Positions 36,155 through 45,347 of a stretch of DNA of 64,000 nt are shown here, piece after piece. The position numbers and the translations under genes were made by a program. The stretch spans positions 62,001 through 126,000 of the forward strand of contig CABHPB010000080.1 of the NCBI GenBank assembly GCA_902168115.1, given 5' to 3'. The notes below the pieces were generated by a model that was given only the letters and a program-made list of their open reading frames with translations, searched no databases and was not told the origin of the DNA. The first letter of the stretch is position 1, and the number at the start of each line of letters is the position of its first letter. The DNA is from an uncultured Methylopila sp. GTDB taxonomy: Bacteria > Pseudomonadota > Alphaproteobacteria > Rhizobiales > Methylopilaceae.

Positions 36155-37174
36155 ATGACGGCGCGCGCCTTCATTTCCGGCTGCAAGAGTCTGGCTTTGA
36201 GCGGGGAGGAGCGCGCCTTCTTCCGCGACGCCGACCCCTGGGGCCTCATCGTGTTTGGCCGCAACATCGAGAGCCGCGAGCAGATCCGCACGCTCTGCGA
36301 CGAGTTCCGCGAGGCCGTCGGCCGCGCTGACGCCCCGGTGCTGATCGACCAGGAAGGCGGGCGCGTCCAGCGCATCCGGCCGCCGCTCTGCGCGGCGCAT
36401 CCGGCGGCGGCGCGCTACGGGGCGCTCTACGCGGCGGAGCCTGAGTCGGGGCTCGAGGCGGCCAGGATCGGCGCGGAGCTCCTTGCGCGCGAACTGTCGG
36501 AGATCGGAATCACCGTCGACTGCCTGCCGGTGCTGGACCTTCCCGTCGAGGGCATGACGCAGGCGATCGGCGACCGCGCCTACGCCGACGAGGCCGACGC
36601 CGTGATCGCGCTCGGCCGCGCCGTGATCGAAGGCGCGCTCGCCGGCGGCGTTCTGCCGGTCATCAAGCACATGCCCGGCCATGGCCGCGCGACCGTCGAC
36701 AGCCACTACCATCTGCCGCGCGTCTCGGCCGATCGCGCAACGCTCGAGGCGAGCGACTTTCGCCCGTTCGCGGCGCTCGCCGACGCGCCGCTCGGCATGA
36801 CTGGGCACATCGTGTTCGAGGCGATCGATCCGGATCGTCCCGGCACGCTTTCGCCGGTCGTGATCCAGGACATCATCCGCGGCCATATCGGCTTCGACGG
36901 CCTGCTGATGACCGACGATCTCTCCATGAAGGCGCTGTCGGGAAGCGTCGGCGCGTCCGCGGCCGCGGCGCTCGCCGCAGGTTGCGACATCGCCTTGCAT
37001 TGCAACGGAGACATGGGCGAAATGCTGGAGGTCGCGGCGGCGGCGCCGCGGCTCGAAGGCCGTTCGGCCGACCGGGCCGGGCGTGCGCTGTCTCGGCTCG
37101 CTCCGTCCGGAGAGGTCGACATGGCCGCGCTCGCCGAGGCGCGCGACAGGCTTCTCGCGGGCGCTGTCGCCTGA
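36155..37174 (+). CDS. nagZ: Beta-N-acetylhexosaminidase (muropeptide recycling)
   Basis: This family 3 glycosidase of 339 residues releases GlcNAc from anhydro-muropeptides in the cytosol. It has no signal peptide, which fits NagZ. Motifs: WGLIVFGRNIESREQI, LIDQEGGRVQRI, the substrate loop IKHMPGHGRATVDSHYHLP (KHxPGHG) with catalytic His, and the nucleophile Asp in LLMTDDLSMKAL. ATG at 36155 is followed by the family opening (RAFISGCKSLALSGEE). The next gene, scpA, starts 19 nt later. Confidence 0.95.
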   Translation: MTARAFISGCKSLALSGEERAFFRDADPWGLIVFGRNIESREQIRTLCDEFREAVGRADAPVLIDQEGGRVQRIRPPLCAAHPAAARYGALYAAEPESGLEAARIGAELLARELSEIGITVDCLPVLDLPVEGMTQAIGDRAYADEADAVIALGRAVIEGALAGGVLPVIKHMPGHGRATVDSHYHLPRVSADRATLEASDFRPFAALADAPLGMTGHIVFEAIDPDRPGTLSPVVIQDIIRGHIGFDGLLMTDDLSMKALSGSVGASAAAALAAGCDIALHCNGDMGEMLEVAAAAPRLEGRSADRAGRALSRLAPSGEVDMAALAEARDRLLAGAVA

Positions 37175-37193
37175 CGCCGCCGGAGGGCGGCGC

Positions 37194-37994
37194 TTGGCCG
37201 ACGAGGAGTTCGACGACGGCGGACGCGAGGCGCGGGACGCGCCGGCCTTCGTTCTCGATCTCGACGGCTTCGAGGGACCGCTCGACCTGCTGCTCGACCT
37301 CGCGCGGCGCCAGAAGGTGGACCTCGCCCGGATCTCCATTCTCGAGCTCGCCGAGCAGTATCTTGGTTTCGTCGAGCGTGCGCGCGCCGATCAGCTGGAG
37401 CTCGCCGCCGACTATCTCGTGATGGCGGCCTGGCTCGCCTATCTGAAATCCCGCCTGCTGGTGCCCGACGCGCCGGCGGAGGAGGACGAAATCCCGCCCG
37501 AGATCGCCGCCGCCGCGCTCGCGTTCCGGCTTCGTCGGCTCGAAGCGATGCGCAAGGCCGGCGAGGCCCTCCACGACCGTCCGCTGCTCGGACGCGACGC
37601 CTTCGCCCGGGGAGAGCCGCTGGAGGAGGGCTCAGGGACAGCTCCGCTCTGGACCGCAACCCTCTACGACCTGCTGACCGCCTATGCGCGTCAGCGCGTG
37701 AAGACGCTCGTCACCGAGGTCAAGGTCGCGCGTCGGCCGCATTGGACGCTCGCCGACGCGCGAGACGCGCTGGAGCGGCTCGTCGGCCGCTCGGCCGACT
37801 GGTCCCGCCTCGATGGGCTGCTGCTGCGCTTCATGACGCCCGCGATGCGCGCCTCAGTTCTCGCCTCCGGCCTCGGCGCCTCGCTGGAGCTCGCGCGAGA
37901 AGGGCGGCTGGAACTGCGGCAGGAGCGCGCCTTCGGGCCGCTGTTCGTGCGCTCCGGCGCGCCGCTTGCCCTCGTGCCGAAGGATCGCCCGTGA
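37194..37994 (+). CDS. scpA: Segregation and condensation protein A
   Basis: This kleisin of 266 residues bridges the Smc heads in the Smc-ScpAB condensin. The family core FEGPLDLLLDLARRQKVDLARISI begins at residue 24, followed by LAADYLVMAAWLAYLKSRLLVP. A C-terminal winged-helix part closes the protein. The TTG at 37194 is chosen for its perfect GGAGG site 7 nt upstream. The stop overlaps scpB by 4 nt (GTGA), so the two subunits are translationally coupled. smc is not in the window. Confidence 0.93.
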   Translation: MADEEFDDGGREARDAPAFVLDLDGFEGPLDLLLDLARRQKVDLARISILELAEQYLGFVERARADQLELAADYLVMAAWLAYLKSRLLVPDAPAEEDEIPPEIAAAALAFRLRRLEAMRKAGEALHDRPLLGRDAFARGEPLEEGSGTAPLWTATLYDLLTAYARQRVKTLVTEVKVARRPHWTLADARDALERLVGRSADWSRLDGLLLRFMTPAMRASVLASGLGASLELAREGRLELRQERAFGPLFVRSGAPLALVPKDRP

Positions 37995-38686
37995 GCGGGG
38001 ACGAGCCCCGCTTTCCCGTCGAAGGCTTCGACGGACGCCTCACAGAGGAAGAGCGCGCCCGGCTGCCGCTGCTGCACCTGCGGATCGTCGAGGCCGTCCT
38101 GTTCGCCTCGCCCGCACCGGTGGAGCAGAAGGCGCTCGGCGCCCGGCTGCCGGTCGACGCCGACGTCAGGCTCGTTCTGCGGGCGCTTGCCGAGGACTAT
38201 GCGGGCAGGGGGGTGAACCTCCGGCGCGTCGGAGACGCCTGGGCGTTCCGAACGGCGCCGGACGTCGCGGCCTCGCTGACGGAGGAGGCGCGCGAGCCGA
38301 AGAAGCTGTCTCGCGCGGCGGTCGAGACGCTCGCCATCATCGCCTATCACCAGCCGACGACCCGCGCCGAGATCGAGGAGATCCGCGGCGTCGCGACCTC
38401 GCGCAACACTCTGGAGACGCTGCTGGAGGCGGGCTTCATCCGCTTTCGCGGCCGCAGGAAGTCGCCCGGGCGGCCGGTCACCTTCGGCACGACGCCCGGA
38501 TTTCTCGACCATTTCGGGCTTGAGCAGGTCTCGGACCTTCCAGGCCTCGCCGAGATGAAGGCGGCGGGCCTGCTCGACGCCCGCCTGCCGCCGGGCTTCG
38601 AGATGCCTCCGCCGATCGACGACGAGGCGCTCGCGGAAGACGAGGAGCCGCTCGGCGACGGCGATCCGTTCGACCGGGACGACTGA
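37991..38686 (+). CDS. scpB: Segregation and condensation protein B
   Basis: This 231-residue winged-helix partner of ScpA dimerises on the kleisin. Family blocks: LRIVEAVLFASPAPVEQKALGARLP, RAAVETLAIIAYHQPTTRAEIEEIRG and LLEAGFIRFRGRRKSPGRPVTFGTTPGFLDHFGL. A Pro/acidic C-terminal tail (about 195-231) is disordered. The GTG start overlaps the scpA stop by 4 nt. Downstream 160 nt separate it from tatA. Confidence 0.94.
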   Translation: MSGDEPRFPVEGFDGRLTEEERARLPLLHLRIVEAVLFASPAPVEQKALGARLPVDADVRLVLRALAEDYAGRGVNLRRVGDAWAFRTAPDVAASLTEEAREPKKLSRAAVETLAIIAYHQPTTRAEIEEIRGVATSRNTLETLLEAGFIRFRGRRKSPGRPVTFGTTPGFLDHFGLEQVSDLPGLAEMKAAGLLDARLPPGFEMPPPIDDEALAEDEEPLGDGDPFDRDD

Positions 38687-38847
38687 ACCGCGGCTTGCGC
38701 CATGACGAGCCCGTGAAAGTCCTGACCCGGTGGAAGTCCTTGTGTTCGGTCTCGCGGAGACCTAGGTTCCGGCGAGCCGGCCGGGCTGTCGTCGCGCGGT
38801 CATGACGCGCGGGTTATGCGACTGCCGGCGGATCGAAAGGGTTAGTG

Positions 38848-39084
38848 ATGAGCCTCACGCACTGGTTGGTGGTCGCCGTGCTCGTGCTGCTGCTGTTCGG
38901 CCGCGGCAAGATTTCCGAGCTGATGGGCGACATGGCCAAGGGCATCAAGAGCTTCAAGAAGGGGCTCGCCGAGGACGACGACGTCGCGGAGAACATGTCC
39001 CAGCGTTCGCCGCAGACGATCGAGCATCGCGCCGACCAGCCGGTGCGCTCCAGCGTCGGCAGCGTGGACAGCCAGAAGTCCTGA
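38848..39084 (+). CDS. tatA: Twin-arginine translocase subunit TatA
   Basis: This 78-residue protein has a single N-terminal transmembrane helix ([17 protein letters not shown]), the hinge [12 protein letters not shown] and an amphipathic helix [15 protein letters not shown], then a polar tail. It forms the pore-like part of the Tat pathway, which exports folded proteins. AAAGGG lies 6-7 nt before the ATG. It is the first gene of the tatABC operon. Confidence 0.95.
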   Translation: MSLTHWLVVAVLVLLLFGRGKISELMGDMAKGIKSFKKGLAEDDDVAENMSQRSPQTIEHRADQPVRSSVGSVDSQKS

Positions 39085-39152
39085 CGCCATAAGCAGGTCG
39101 GGCCCGGTCTTCGGGTCCGCCGTCAGCGGCGCGTCGGCCGCCGGGCAGTTCT

Positions 39153-39782
39153 ATGTTCGACATCGCCTGGTCAGAGTTCCTGGTCATCGGGGTGGTTGCG
39201 CTTGTGGTCGTCGGGCCGCGAGACCTGCCCGCTTTGCTGCGCACCGTCGGCAAGACGGTCGCGACTCTCCGGCGCATGGCCGGCGAATTCCAGACCCAGT
39301 TCAACGACGCGATGCGCGAGGCGGAACTCGACGACCTCAAGAAGGAGGTCACCGGGCTCAAGGACGCCGCGAGCAAGGTGGTGGGCGCGAGCCCGTTCCA
39401 GATCGCCCGCGACGAGCTGAAGAACGCGCTCGAGACCAAGCCGAAAGCCGCGCCGTCGGCGCTCGCGGGCGAAGCGCCTGCCGAGACCGAGGCCGCCGCG
39501 CCCTCAGCGCTCGCGCCGGAAATCGCGCCGACGCCGGAGCCTCCGGCGCCGACCGAGGCCGAGTTCGCGCCGAGGCCGAGCGATCCCGCCGAGATGGCGG
39601 CGCGTCAGGCGGCTGCCAGAGACGCCGCCAAGGGCGGCGGCGCGCCCGCCGCCGCAAGCAGTGAGATCCCCGTGAGCGCCAGCCCCGCGCCCTCCGACGA
39701 TCAGCCTTCCGGGCCGGACGCCTCCAAGGCGGACGCCCCCAAGCCGGACAGCGCGAAGCCGACGCCCGGAGCGGCTGCGTGA
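39153..39782 (+). CDS. tatB: Twin-arginine translocase subunit TatB
   Basis: This 209-residue protein starts MFDIAWSEFLVIGVVALVVVGPRDLPALLRTVG: a short helix with the TatB Glu (E8), then the PRDLP hinge, in contrast to TatA's FGRGKI. An amphipathic helix and a coiled coil (about 35-90) follow, with a long Pro/Ala-rich tail (from about 95). TatB with TatC binds the RR signal peptide. The stop overlaps tatC by 4 nt. Confidence 0.95.
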   Translation: MFDIAWSEFLVIGVVALVVVGPRDLPALLRTVGKTVATLRRMAGEFQTQFNDAMREAELDDLKKEVTGLKDAASKVVGASPFQIARDELKNALETKPKAAPSALAGEAPAETEAAAPSALAPEIAPTPEPPAPTEAEFAPRPSDPAEMAARQAAARDAAKGGGAPAAASSEIPVSASPAPSDDQPSGPDASKADAPKPDSAKPTPGAAA

Positions 39783-40576
39783 GTCAATCCGACATCGACG
39801 CCACCAAGGCGCCCCTGATCGAGCATCTGATCGAGCTCCGGTCGCGGCTTATCAAGTCGATCATCGCCTTCGTGATCGCCTTCGGCCTCTGCTTCGCCGT
39901 GGCGGGGCACATCTTCAACATCCTGCTCGTGCCCTACGAGCTCGCGGCCGGCTCCGCCGCCGCGATCCGGCTGCAATACACGGCGCCGCAGGAATATTTC
40001 ATCACGCAGATCAAGCTCGCCATGTTCGGCGCCGGCTTCATCTCGTTCCCGATCGTGGCGAGCCAGATCTACAAGTTCGTCGCGCCCGGCCTCTACAAGA
40101 ACGAGCGGGCGGCGTTCCTGCCCTACCTGATCGCGACGCCGGTGCTGTTCCTGCTCGGCGCGGCCTTCGTCTATTTCCTCGCGATGCCGCTCGCGATGCG
40201 CTTCTTCCTGTCGATGCAGCAGGTGAGCGCCGAGGGACGGCCGTCGATCGAGCTGATCGCGCGGACCAGCGAGTACCTCTCGCTGATCATGACTCTGATC
40301 TTCGCCTTCGGGATCTGCTTCCAGACGCCCGTGGTCCTGACGCTGTTGGCGCGCGCGGGCTTCATCGACGCCCAGTGGCTGATCGACAAGCGCCGCTACG
40401 CCATCGTCATCGTCTTCGCGATCGCCGCGGTGCTCACCCCGCCCGACGTCATCAGCCAGGTCGCGCTCGCGGTGCCGACCATCCTGCTCTACGAGATCTC
40501 CATCTACGTGGTGAAGATGGTCGAGAAGAAGCAGGCGGAGCAGAAGGCGGACGAGGACGCCTCGGCCGAGAGCTGA
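39779..40576 (+). CDS. tatC: Twin-arginine translocase subunit TatC
   Basis: This 265-residue inner-membrane protein has six transmembrane helices. Conserved marks are LIEHLIELRSRLIKSI near the start (E17 and the E-L-R cap that contact the twin arginines) and the YTAPQEYFITQIKLAMFGAG block. The FAFGICFQTPVVLTLLARAGFI motif, with Phe-Glu/Gln variation, lies in helix 4. The GTG start overlaps tatB. The Tat substrate OpgG-like protein in this window is a likely client. Confidence 0.96.
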   Translation: MSQSDIDATKAPLIEHLIELRSRLIKSIIAFVIAFGLCFAVAGHIFNILLVPYELAAGSAAAIRLQYTAPQEYFITQIKLAMFGAGFISFPIVASQIYKFVAPGLYKNERAAFLPYLIATPVLFLLGAAFVYFLAMPLAMRFFLSMQQVSAEGRPSIELIARTSEYLSLIMTLIFAFGICFQTPVVLTLLARAGFIDAQWLIDKRRYAIVIVFAIAAVLTPPDVISQVALAVPTILLYEISIYVVKMVEKKQAEQKADEDASAES

Positions 40577-40593
40577 GGGCGCGATCAGCCGAC

Positions 40594-40717
40594 TGCGTGC
40601 TTCGAGACGCCTTGGCTGACGCCAAGGCTCCTCAGCATGAGGATTGTCGCGTATGCCAATCGCCCACTTCCCTCATGCTGAGGAGCCGTCCTAAAGGACG
40701 GCGTCTCGAAGCACGCA
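40594..40717. repeat. Cruciform intergenic palindrome, copy 1 (tatC-serS)
   Basis: Perfect 18-bp outer arms (TGCGTGCTTCGAGACGCC at 40594-40611 and its complement at 40700-40717) enclose three more stems. These are GCCTTGGC-tgac-GCCAAGGC, CTCCTCAGCATGAGG with CCTCATGCTGAGGAG, and GCCGTCC-taaa-GGACGGC. The family resembles palindromes common between genes in Rhizobiales. A second copy lies at 42051-42201. Confidence 0.85.
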
Positions 40718-40759
40718 AGGCCGCCTCCGCAGCGGCGCAATCCAGCGAGCCGCCCTCAA

Positions 40760-42040
40760 ATGCACGACATCCGCCTGATCCGCGAAAACCCGGACGATTT
40801 CGATCGCGGCCTCGCACGTCGGGGGCTCGCGCCGCAGTCCGGCAGACTGATCGCGGTCGACGAGAAGCGGCGCGAGGTGATCGGGCGGCTGCAGGCGATG
40901 CAGGAGCGCCGCAACGCCGCCTCGAAGGAAGTCGGGCAGGCCAAGGCGCAGAAGGACGAGGCGCGCGCCGCCGCGCTGATCGAGGAGGTCGGCCGCCTCA
41001 AGCAGGACGTCCCGGCCGCCGAGGCCGAGCAGAAGGCGCTGGAGGAGGAGCTTCACGCCGCGCTGTCGGAAATCCCCAACGTTCCGCTCGCCGAGGTTCC
41101 CGATGGGCCGGACGAAAGCGGCAACGTCGAGCTCCATCGCATTGGCGAGCCGCGCGAGATCCACGACGCGAAAGCGCATTACGAGCTCGGCGAGGCGCTA
41201 GGGCTGATCGACTTCGAGGCCGCCGGCCGCATGTCGGGCGCGCGCTTCGCGGTGCTGAAGGGCTCCGTGGCGCGCATGGAGCGCGCGCTGCAGGGGTTCA
41301 TGCTCGACCTGCACACGAGCGAGCACGGCTATGTCGAGGTGGCGCCGCCGCTTCTGGTGCGCGACGAGGCGATGTTCGGCACCGCGCAGCTGCCCAAGTT
41401 CGCCGACGACCAGTTCCGCGCGAGCTTCGATTTCTGGCTCATCCCGACCGCCGAAGTTTCGCTCACCAACCTCGTGCGCGAACAGATCCTCAACGAGGAC
41501 GAGCTGCCGCTTCGCGTCACCGCCGGCACGCCCTGTTTCCGCGCCGAGGCCGGCGCGGCCGGGCGCGACACGCGCGGACTGATCCGCCAGCACCAGTTCA
41601 CCAAGGTCGAGCTCGTCTCGGTCACGACGCCGGAAAAGAGTCTTCAGGAGCACGAGCGCATGCTCGCCTGCGCCGAAGAGGTCCTGAAGCGGCTCGAGCT
41701 GCCGTTCCGCACCGTCACGCTCTGCGCCGGCGACATGGGGTTTTCCTCGCAAAAGACCTACGACATCGAGGTCTGGCTGCCGGCCCAGAACGCCTATCGC
41801 GAGATCTCGTCCTGCTCGGTCTGCGGCGACTTCCAGGCGCGTCGCATGAACGCCCGCTATCGCCCGGCCGCGGACAAGGGCCCGCGCTTCGTCCACACGC
41901 TGAACGGTTCCGGCGTCGCCGTCGGCCGCGCGCTGGTCGCGGTGCTGGAGAACTACCAGCAGCCGGACGGCTCGATCGCCGTGCCTTTGGCTCTGAAGCC
42001 CTATATGGGCGGCCTGGAGACGATCGCGCGGGCAGGGTGA
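40760..42040 (+). CDS. serS: Seryl-tRNA synthetase
   Basis: This class II synthetase of 426 residues charges tRNA(Ser) and tRNA(Sec). The N-terminal long coiled coil (about 25-105, [21 protein letters not shown]) grips the tRNA variable arm. Motif 2 is [23 protein letters not shown] and motif 3 is [20 protein letters not shown]. The ATG at 40760 matches the family opening [11 protein letters not shown]. It is framed on both sides by palindromic repeats of one family. Confidence 0.97.
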   Translation: MHDIRLIRENPDDFDRGLARRGLAPQSGRLIAVDEKRREVIGRLQAMQERRNAASKEVGQAKAQKDEARAAALIEEVGRLKQDVPAAEAEQKALEEELHAALSEIPNVPLAEVPDGPDESGNVELHRIGEPREIHDAKAHYELGEALGLIDFEAAGRMSGARFAVLKGSVARMERALQGFMLDLHTSEHGYVEVAPPLLVRDEAMFGTAQLPKFADDQFRASFDFWLIPTAEVSLTNLVREQILNEDELPLRVTAGTPCFRAEAGAAGRDTRGLIRQHQFTKVELVSVTTPEKSLQEHERMLACAEEVLKRLELPFRTVTLCAGDMGFSSQKTYDIEVWLPAQNAYREISSCSVCGDFQARRMNARYRPAADKGPRFVHTLNGSGVAVGRALVAVLENYQQPDGSIAVPLALKPYMGGLETIARAG

Positions 42041-42050
42041 CCTGCGGCGA

Positions 42051-42201
42051 CGAACTGCGTGCTTCGAGACGCGATCCTGCCGGATCGCTCCTCGGCATGA
42101 GGGGCGTTTGTCGCCTCGTCACAGTTCTGAGCCATCGATCCCCCAGACCGTCCTCACGCTGAGGAGGCCGCGCCAGCGGTCGTCTTGAAGCACGCAGTTC
42201 G
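42051..42201. repeat. Cruciform intergenic palindrome, copy 2 (serS-surE)
   Basis: The 21-bp outer arms (42051-42071 and 42181-42201, one mismatch) include the same TGCGTGCTTCGAGACG core as copy 1. An inner GATCC-tgcc-GGATC hairpin and a CTCCTCGGCATGAGG / CCTCACGCTGAGGAGG pair repeat the layout. With copy 1 it brackets serS exactly. It ends 22 nt before surE. Confidence 0.85.
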
Positions 42202-42223
42202 TTGATCAAGGCCTTTGCGACAG

Positions 42224-42994
42224 ATGAGAATCCTCCTCACCAACGACGACGGCATCAACGCCCCGGGACTCGAGGCGCTGGAGGAGATCGCTCGGGAGAT
42301 TTCCGACGACGTCTGGATCGTCGCGCCCGAGGCCGACCAGTCCGGCGCGTCCCACTCCATTTCGATCAGCGATCCGCTGCGCCTGCGCGAGATCGGCGAC
42401 AAGCGCTTCGCCGTGCGCGGCACGCCGAGCGACTGCGTCATCATGGGTATCCGCCATGTGCTCGGTGACCGGCGTCCCGACCTCGTTCTGTCCGGTGTCA
42501 ACCGCGGCCAGAACGTCGCCGAGGACGTCACCTATTCCGGCACGATCGCAGGCGCCATCGAGGGCACCATTCTGGGCGTCCGCTCGATCGCGCTCAGCCA
42601 GAACCTCAATCGCGCCCGCGAGGACCTCGACGATCCCTTCGCCGTCTCCCGCGCCTATGGCGCCGACGTCGTCCGCCGCATCCTGAAGACCGGCGACTTC
42701 GGCCGCGACCGGCTGGTCAACGTCAACTTTCCGGGATGCTTGCCGGACGAGGTGAAGGGCGTCGAGATCACCCATCAGGGTCAGCGCGACCAGGAACTTC
42801 TCAGGATCGAGCGCCGGGTCGATGGCCGCGGCAACCCGTATTTCTGGATCGTGTTCGGCCAGGCCGAGTATAAAGCGGTGGAGGGCGCGGACCTTGCGGC
42901 GATCCGCTCTGGCAGAATCTCCGTCACGCCGCTCAAGATCGACCTGACGGACGAGGTCCTGGTCGACCGGCTGAAAGCCGCGTTCGACGACTAG
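42224..42994 (+). CDS. surE: 5'/3'-nucleotidase SurE
   Basis: This 256-residue stationary-phase survival nucleotidase dephosphorylates nucleoside monophosphates and short polyphosphate. The metal ligands are D8 and D9 in MRILLTNDDGINAPGL. The PEADQSGASHSISI (Ser ligand) and VLSGVNRGQNVAEDVTYSGTIAGA (Asn ligand) loops are intact. ATG 42224 gives exactly the family start; an in-frame TTG 9 nt upstream is less likely. pcm follows after 10 nt, the classic surE-pcm pair. Confidence 0.97.
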   Translation: MRILLTNDDGINAPGLEALEEIAREISDDVWIVAPEADQSGASHSISISDPLRLREIGDKRFAVRGTPSDCVIMGIRHVLGDRRPDLVLSGVNRGQNVAEDVTYSGTIAGAIEGTILGVRSIALSQNLNRAREDLDDPFAVSRAYGADVVRRILKTGDFGRDRLVNVNFPGCLPDEVKGVEITHQGQRDQELLRIERRVDGRGNPYFWIVFGQAEYKAVEGADLAAIRSGRISVTPLKIDLTDEVLVDRLKAAFDD

Positions 42995-43004
42995 CGAGGA
43001 TGCG

Positions 43005-43670
43005 ATGAACGGTCTCGGCGGCGACGAGGCGGAGCGGACGCGCCGCGCCGAACTCGTGCTGTCGCTTCGCAGCCGCGGCGTCCGGCACCTCAGGACGCTC
43101 GCCGCGATCGAGACCATCCCGCGCTCGCTGTTCGCGCCTTCGCGCCTCTACGACGTCGCCTATGCCGACCGCGCGCTGCCGATCGCCTGCGGTCAGACCC
43201 TCGAATCGCCGTCCCAGCTCGCCCGCGCCATCGACGCGCTCGGCGTCGGCGAGCTCGACGGCGTGCTCGAGATTGGCACCGGCTCGGGCTACGCCACCGC
43301 GATCTTCGCCACGATGTCGCGACGCGTGGTCACGATCGAGCGATGGCGGTCGCTGAGTTCGGCCGCCAAGGAGCGGATCGACCGGCTCGGCGGCGCGCCG
43401 AACGTGACGTTCGTGGTTGGAGACGGCGCGCTCGGACGGCCCGAGCAGCAGCCTTACGAGCGCATCTTCGTCTCCTGCGCCGTGGAGGCGCCGCCGCAGC
43501 CGCTGCTCAATCAGCTGAAGCCCGGCGGGGTGATGGTGCTGCCGATCGGCCCCGAGAGCTCCCAGCGCCTGACGCGACTCACCAAGTCGCGCGACGGCGC
43601 GATCGAGGAGAGCACGATTGGCGAAACGCGCATGCAGCCGCTTGTGGGCGGGCTCGCCGCGGCGCTCTGA
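43005..43670 (+). CDS. pcm: Protein-L-isoaspartate O-methyltransferase
   Basis: This 221-residue enzyme repairs damaged Asp/Asn residues by methylating isoaspartyl groups with SAM. It has the full signature: IPRSLFAPSRLYDVAYADRALPIACGQTLESP (substrate loop), GVLEIGTGSGYATAIFA (motif I) and LKPGGVMVLPIG (motif III). In the loop, GQTLESP stands for the usual GQTISQP, a mild change. GAGGA lies before the ATG. It sits with surE and an NlpD-like gene, the order known from many Proteobacteria. Confidence 0.94.
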   Translation: MNGLGGDEAERTRRAELVLSLRSRGVRHLRTLAAIETIPRSLFAPSRLYDVAYADRALPIACGQTLESPSQLARAIDALGVGELDGVLEIGTGSGYATAIFATMSRRVVTIERWRSLSSAAKERIDRLGGAPNVTFVVGDGALGRPEQQPYERIFVSCAVEAPPQPLLNQLKPGGVMVLPIGPESSQRLTRLTKSRDGAIEESTIGETRMQPLVGGLAAAL

Positions 43671-43876
43671 TCTTAATCTTCCGGTTACCTTCCGGCGGCC
43701 ATGGTCGGCCGGCCGCAAGCATTTCGTTAACGAATGCGAAAGCGCGCGGCGAAGTCGCGTCGGCCGACAAGATTTAAGGCGGCAAGATGGCGAATGAGGG
43801 GATTGGATAACCCTCCGTTTACCTCAATGCGCTTTAACTAAACCCATGTCGGTCGCGTTTGTTGCGAGTTCCTGAG

Positions 43877-45280
43877 ATGCGTAACTTCGTTCCGTGCCTG
43901 CGTTCCCGCCTGATGGTTCGCGTCGCTGCGGTCGCCCTAGCCTCGGGCTCGGTCGCGGCCTGCAGTTCGGACAGTAGCCGCTTCGGCGAAGATCCGTTCT
44001 CCAATCCGTTCAAGTCGGCCTCCGCCTCGCCCGCTCCGGCGCAGAGGTCCGAAGGCGACTTCTCCACTGGCGCCGTTCGGCCCGTCCCGGCCGACAGGGT
44101 CGAGCGCGGACCGCTGAGCGCTCCGAGCGCGGCCCAGTCCCGGCCGATGTACGGCTACGGCGGCGGCGCCTCTTCCGGCGGCGGCTACCAGTCCTCTCGC
44201 GTCGAGCCCCGCTCGACCGGCGCGGTGAGCGCGCCGCGCCCGGCTCCGATGGCCTCGGCCGACTCGAACTGGTCTTCCTCCGGCGGCACCATGATCACCG
44301 TCGGCCGCGGCGAAACGGTCCACACCATCTCCGCGCGCTACGGCGTGCCGGCGAGCGCGATCATGAAGGCCAACGGCCTGACCACCGCCAATATCGGCGA
44401 AGGCCGCCAGATCATGCTGCCGACCTACTCGGCCTCGGCCGGCGGATACCGGGCCGCCGCAGCGGCGCCTGTCGCGCCGGTCGCCTCCGTCGAGCCGAAG
44501 GCCTTCGGCGCCCGGGCGGTCGCGCCGGCGCCGCGCGCCGAGATCGCCGTCGTCGCCCCGAAGCCGGTCGCGCCCAAAGTGACGGTCGCGGCCGCCGCGC
44601 CGGCGGTCGACGCCAAGGTCAAGATGCGCTTCGAGCAGGGCGCGCAGCCCAAGGGCTTTGAGGCCAAGATCGCCGAGCCCAAGATCGCCGAACCCCGGCC
44701 GGTCGAGATCAAGACCGCCCAGGTCCGCGCTCCCGAGGTCAAGGTCGAGGCCAAACTGCCCGACGCCAAGGCCAAGCTTCCGGCCGTGAAGTCCGAGCAG
44801 GCCTTCGCTGCGGCCCCCGCCAAGGTCCAAGCCCCGGGAGACGACAACGTCAAAACGGCGGCCCTGAAGGTCGATCCGGCCCCGGCGGCCGAACCGGCCG
44901 GCCCGTCTTTCCGCTGGCCGGCGCGCGGCCGCGTCATCTCGGCCTACGGCTCCAAGTCCTCCGGCGCCTCCAACGACGGCGTGAACATCGCCGTGCCGGA
45001 AGGCACCGACATCAAGGCCTCCGACGACGGCGTGGTCGCCTACGCCGGCAGCGAGCTCAAGGGCTTCGGCAACCTCGTGCTGATCCGTCACTCGAACGGC
45101 TGGGTCACGGCCTACGCGCACAACAGCGCGCTGGAAGTGAAGCGCGGCGAGACTGTGCGGCGCGGCCAGATCATCGCGAAGTCCGGCTCGAGCGGCAACG
45201 TGACCTCGCCGCAGCTGCACTTCGAGGTGCGCAAGGGCGCCCAGACGGTCGACCCGATGAAGCACCTGCCCGACGCCTGA
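43877..45280 (+). CDS. nlpD: NlpD-like LysM/M23 (LytM) lipoprotein
   Basis: The protein has 467 residues. It has a lipoprotein signal with lipobox VAAC (C29) and a Ser/Pro-rich spacer. A LysM domain follows (about 138-182, MITVGRGETVHTISARYGVPASAIMKANGL), then an Ala/Pro/Lys linker with KIAEP repeats. The LytM domain lies at about 355-460. In active M23 peptidases the first motif is HxGxD; here it is NDGVN, so zinc ligands are lost, exactly as in E. coli NlpD, which activates an amidase instead of cutting peptides. The gene lies after surE-pcm as in enterobacteria. ATG at 43877; an in-frame TTG at 43859 is possible. Confidence 0.88.
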   Translation: MRNFVPCLRSRLMVRVAAVALASGSVAACSSDSSRFGEDPFSNPFKSASASPAPAQRSEGDFSTGAVRPVPADRVERGPLSAPSAAQSRPMYGYGGGASSGGGYQSSRVEPRSTGAVSAPRPAPMASADSNWSSSGGTMITVGRGETVHTISARYGVPASAIMKANGLTTANIGEGRQIMLPTYSASAGGYRAAAAAPVAPVASVEPKAFGARAVAPAPRAEIAVVAPKPVAPKVTVAAAAPAVDAKVKMRFEQGAQPKGFEAKIAEPKIAEPRPVEIKTAQVRAPEVKVEAKLPDAKAKLPAVKSEQAFAAAPAKVQAPGDDNVKTAALKVDPAPAAEPAGPSFRWPARGRVISAYGSKSSGASNDGVNIAVPEGTDIKASDDGVVAYAGSELKGFGNLVLIRHSNGWVTAYAHNSALEVKRGETVRRGQIIAKSGSSGNVTSPQLHFEVRKGAQTVDPMKHLPDA

Positions 45281-45306
45281 TCCGTCTGGTGCGATCTGAT
45301 TGAGAT

Positions 45307-45345
45307 AAAGACCCGGCGACTTCGGTCGCCGGGTCTTTCGTTTTT
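45307..45345 (+). terminator. Strong bidirectional Rho-independent terminator
   Basis: A perfect 14-bp stem AAAGACCCGGCGAC-TTCG-GTCGCCGGGTCTTT is followed on the plus strand by TTTCGTTTTT. It sits 26 nt after nlpD and a few bases beyond the stop of the convergent DUF815 gene. Its 5' AAAG gives a short U-tract in the other direction, so it serves both. Confidence 0.93.
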
Positions 45346-45347
45346 GC

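Noticed and set aside
43719-43737. Palindrome GCATTTCGTTAACGAATGC before nlpD, considered as an operator
   Set aside because: The arms have an extra base on one side and no second copy was seen; it could be ordinary promoter-region sequence.
43681-43870. Possible CtrA boxes (TTAA-N7-TTAA) in the nlpD upstream region
   Set aside because: The best candidate, TTAATCTTCCGGTTAC, lacks the second TTAA at the right spacing.
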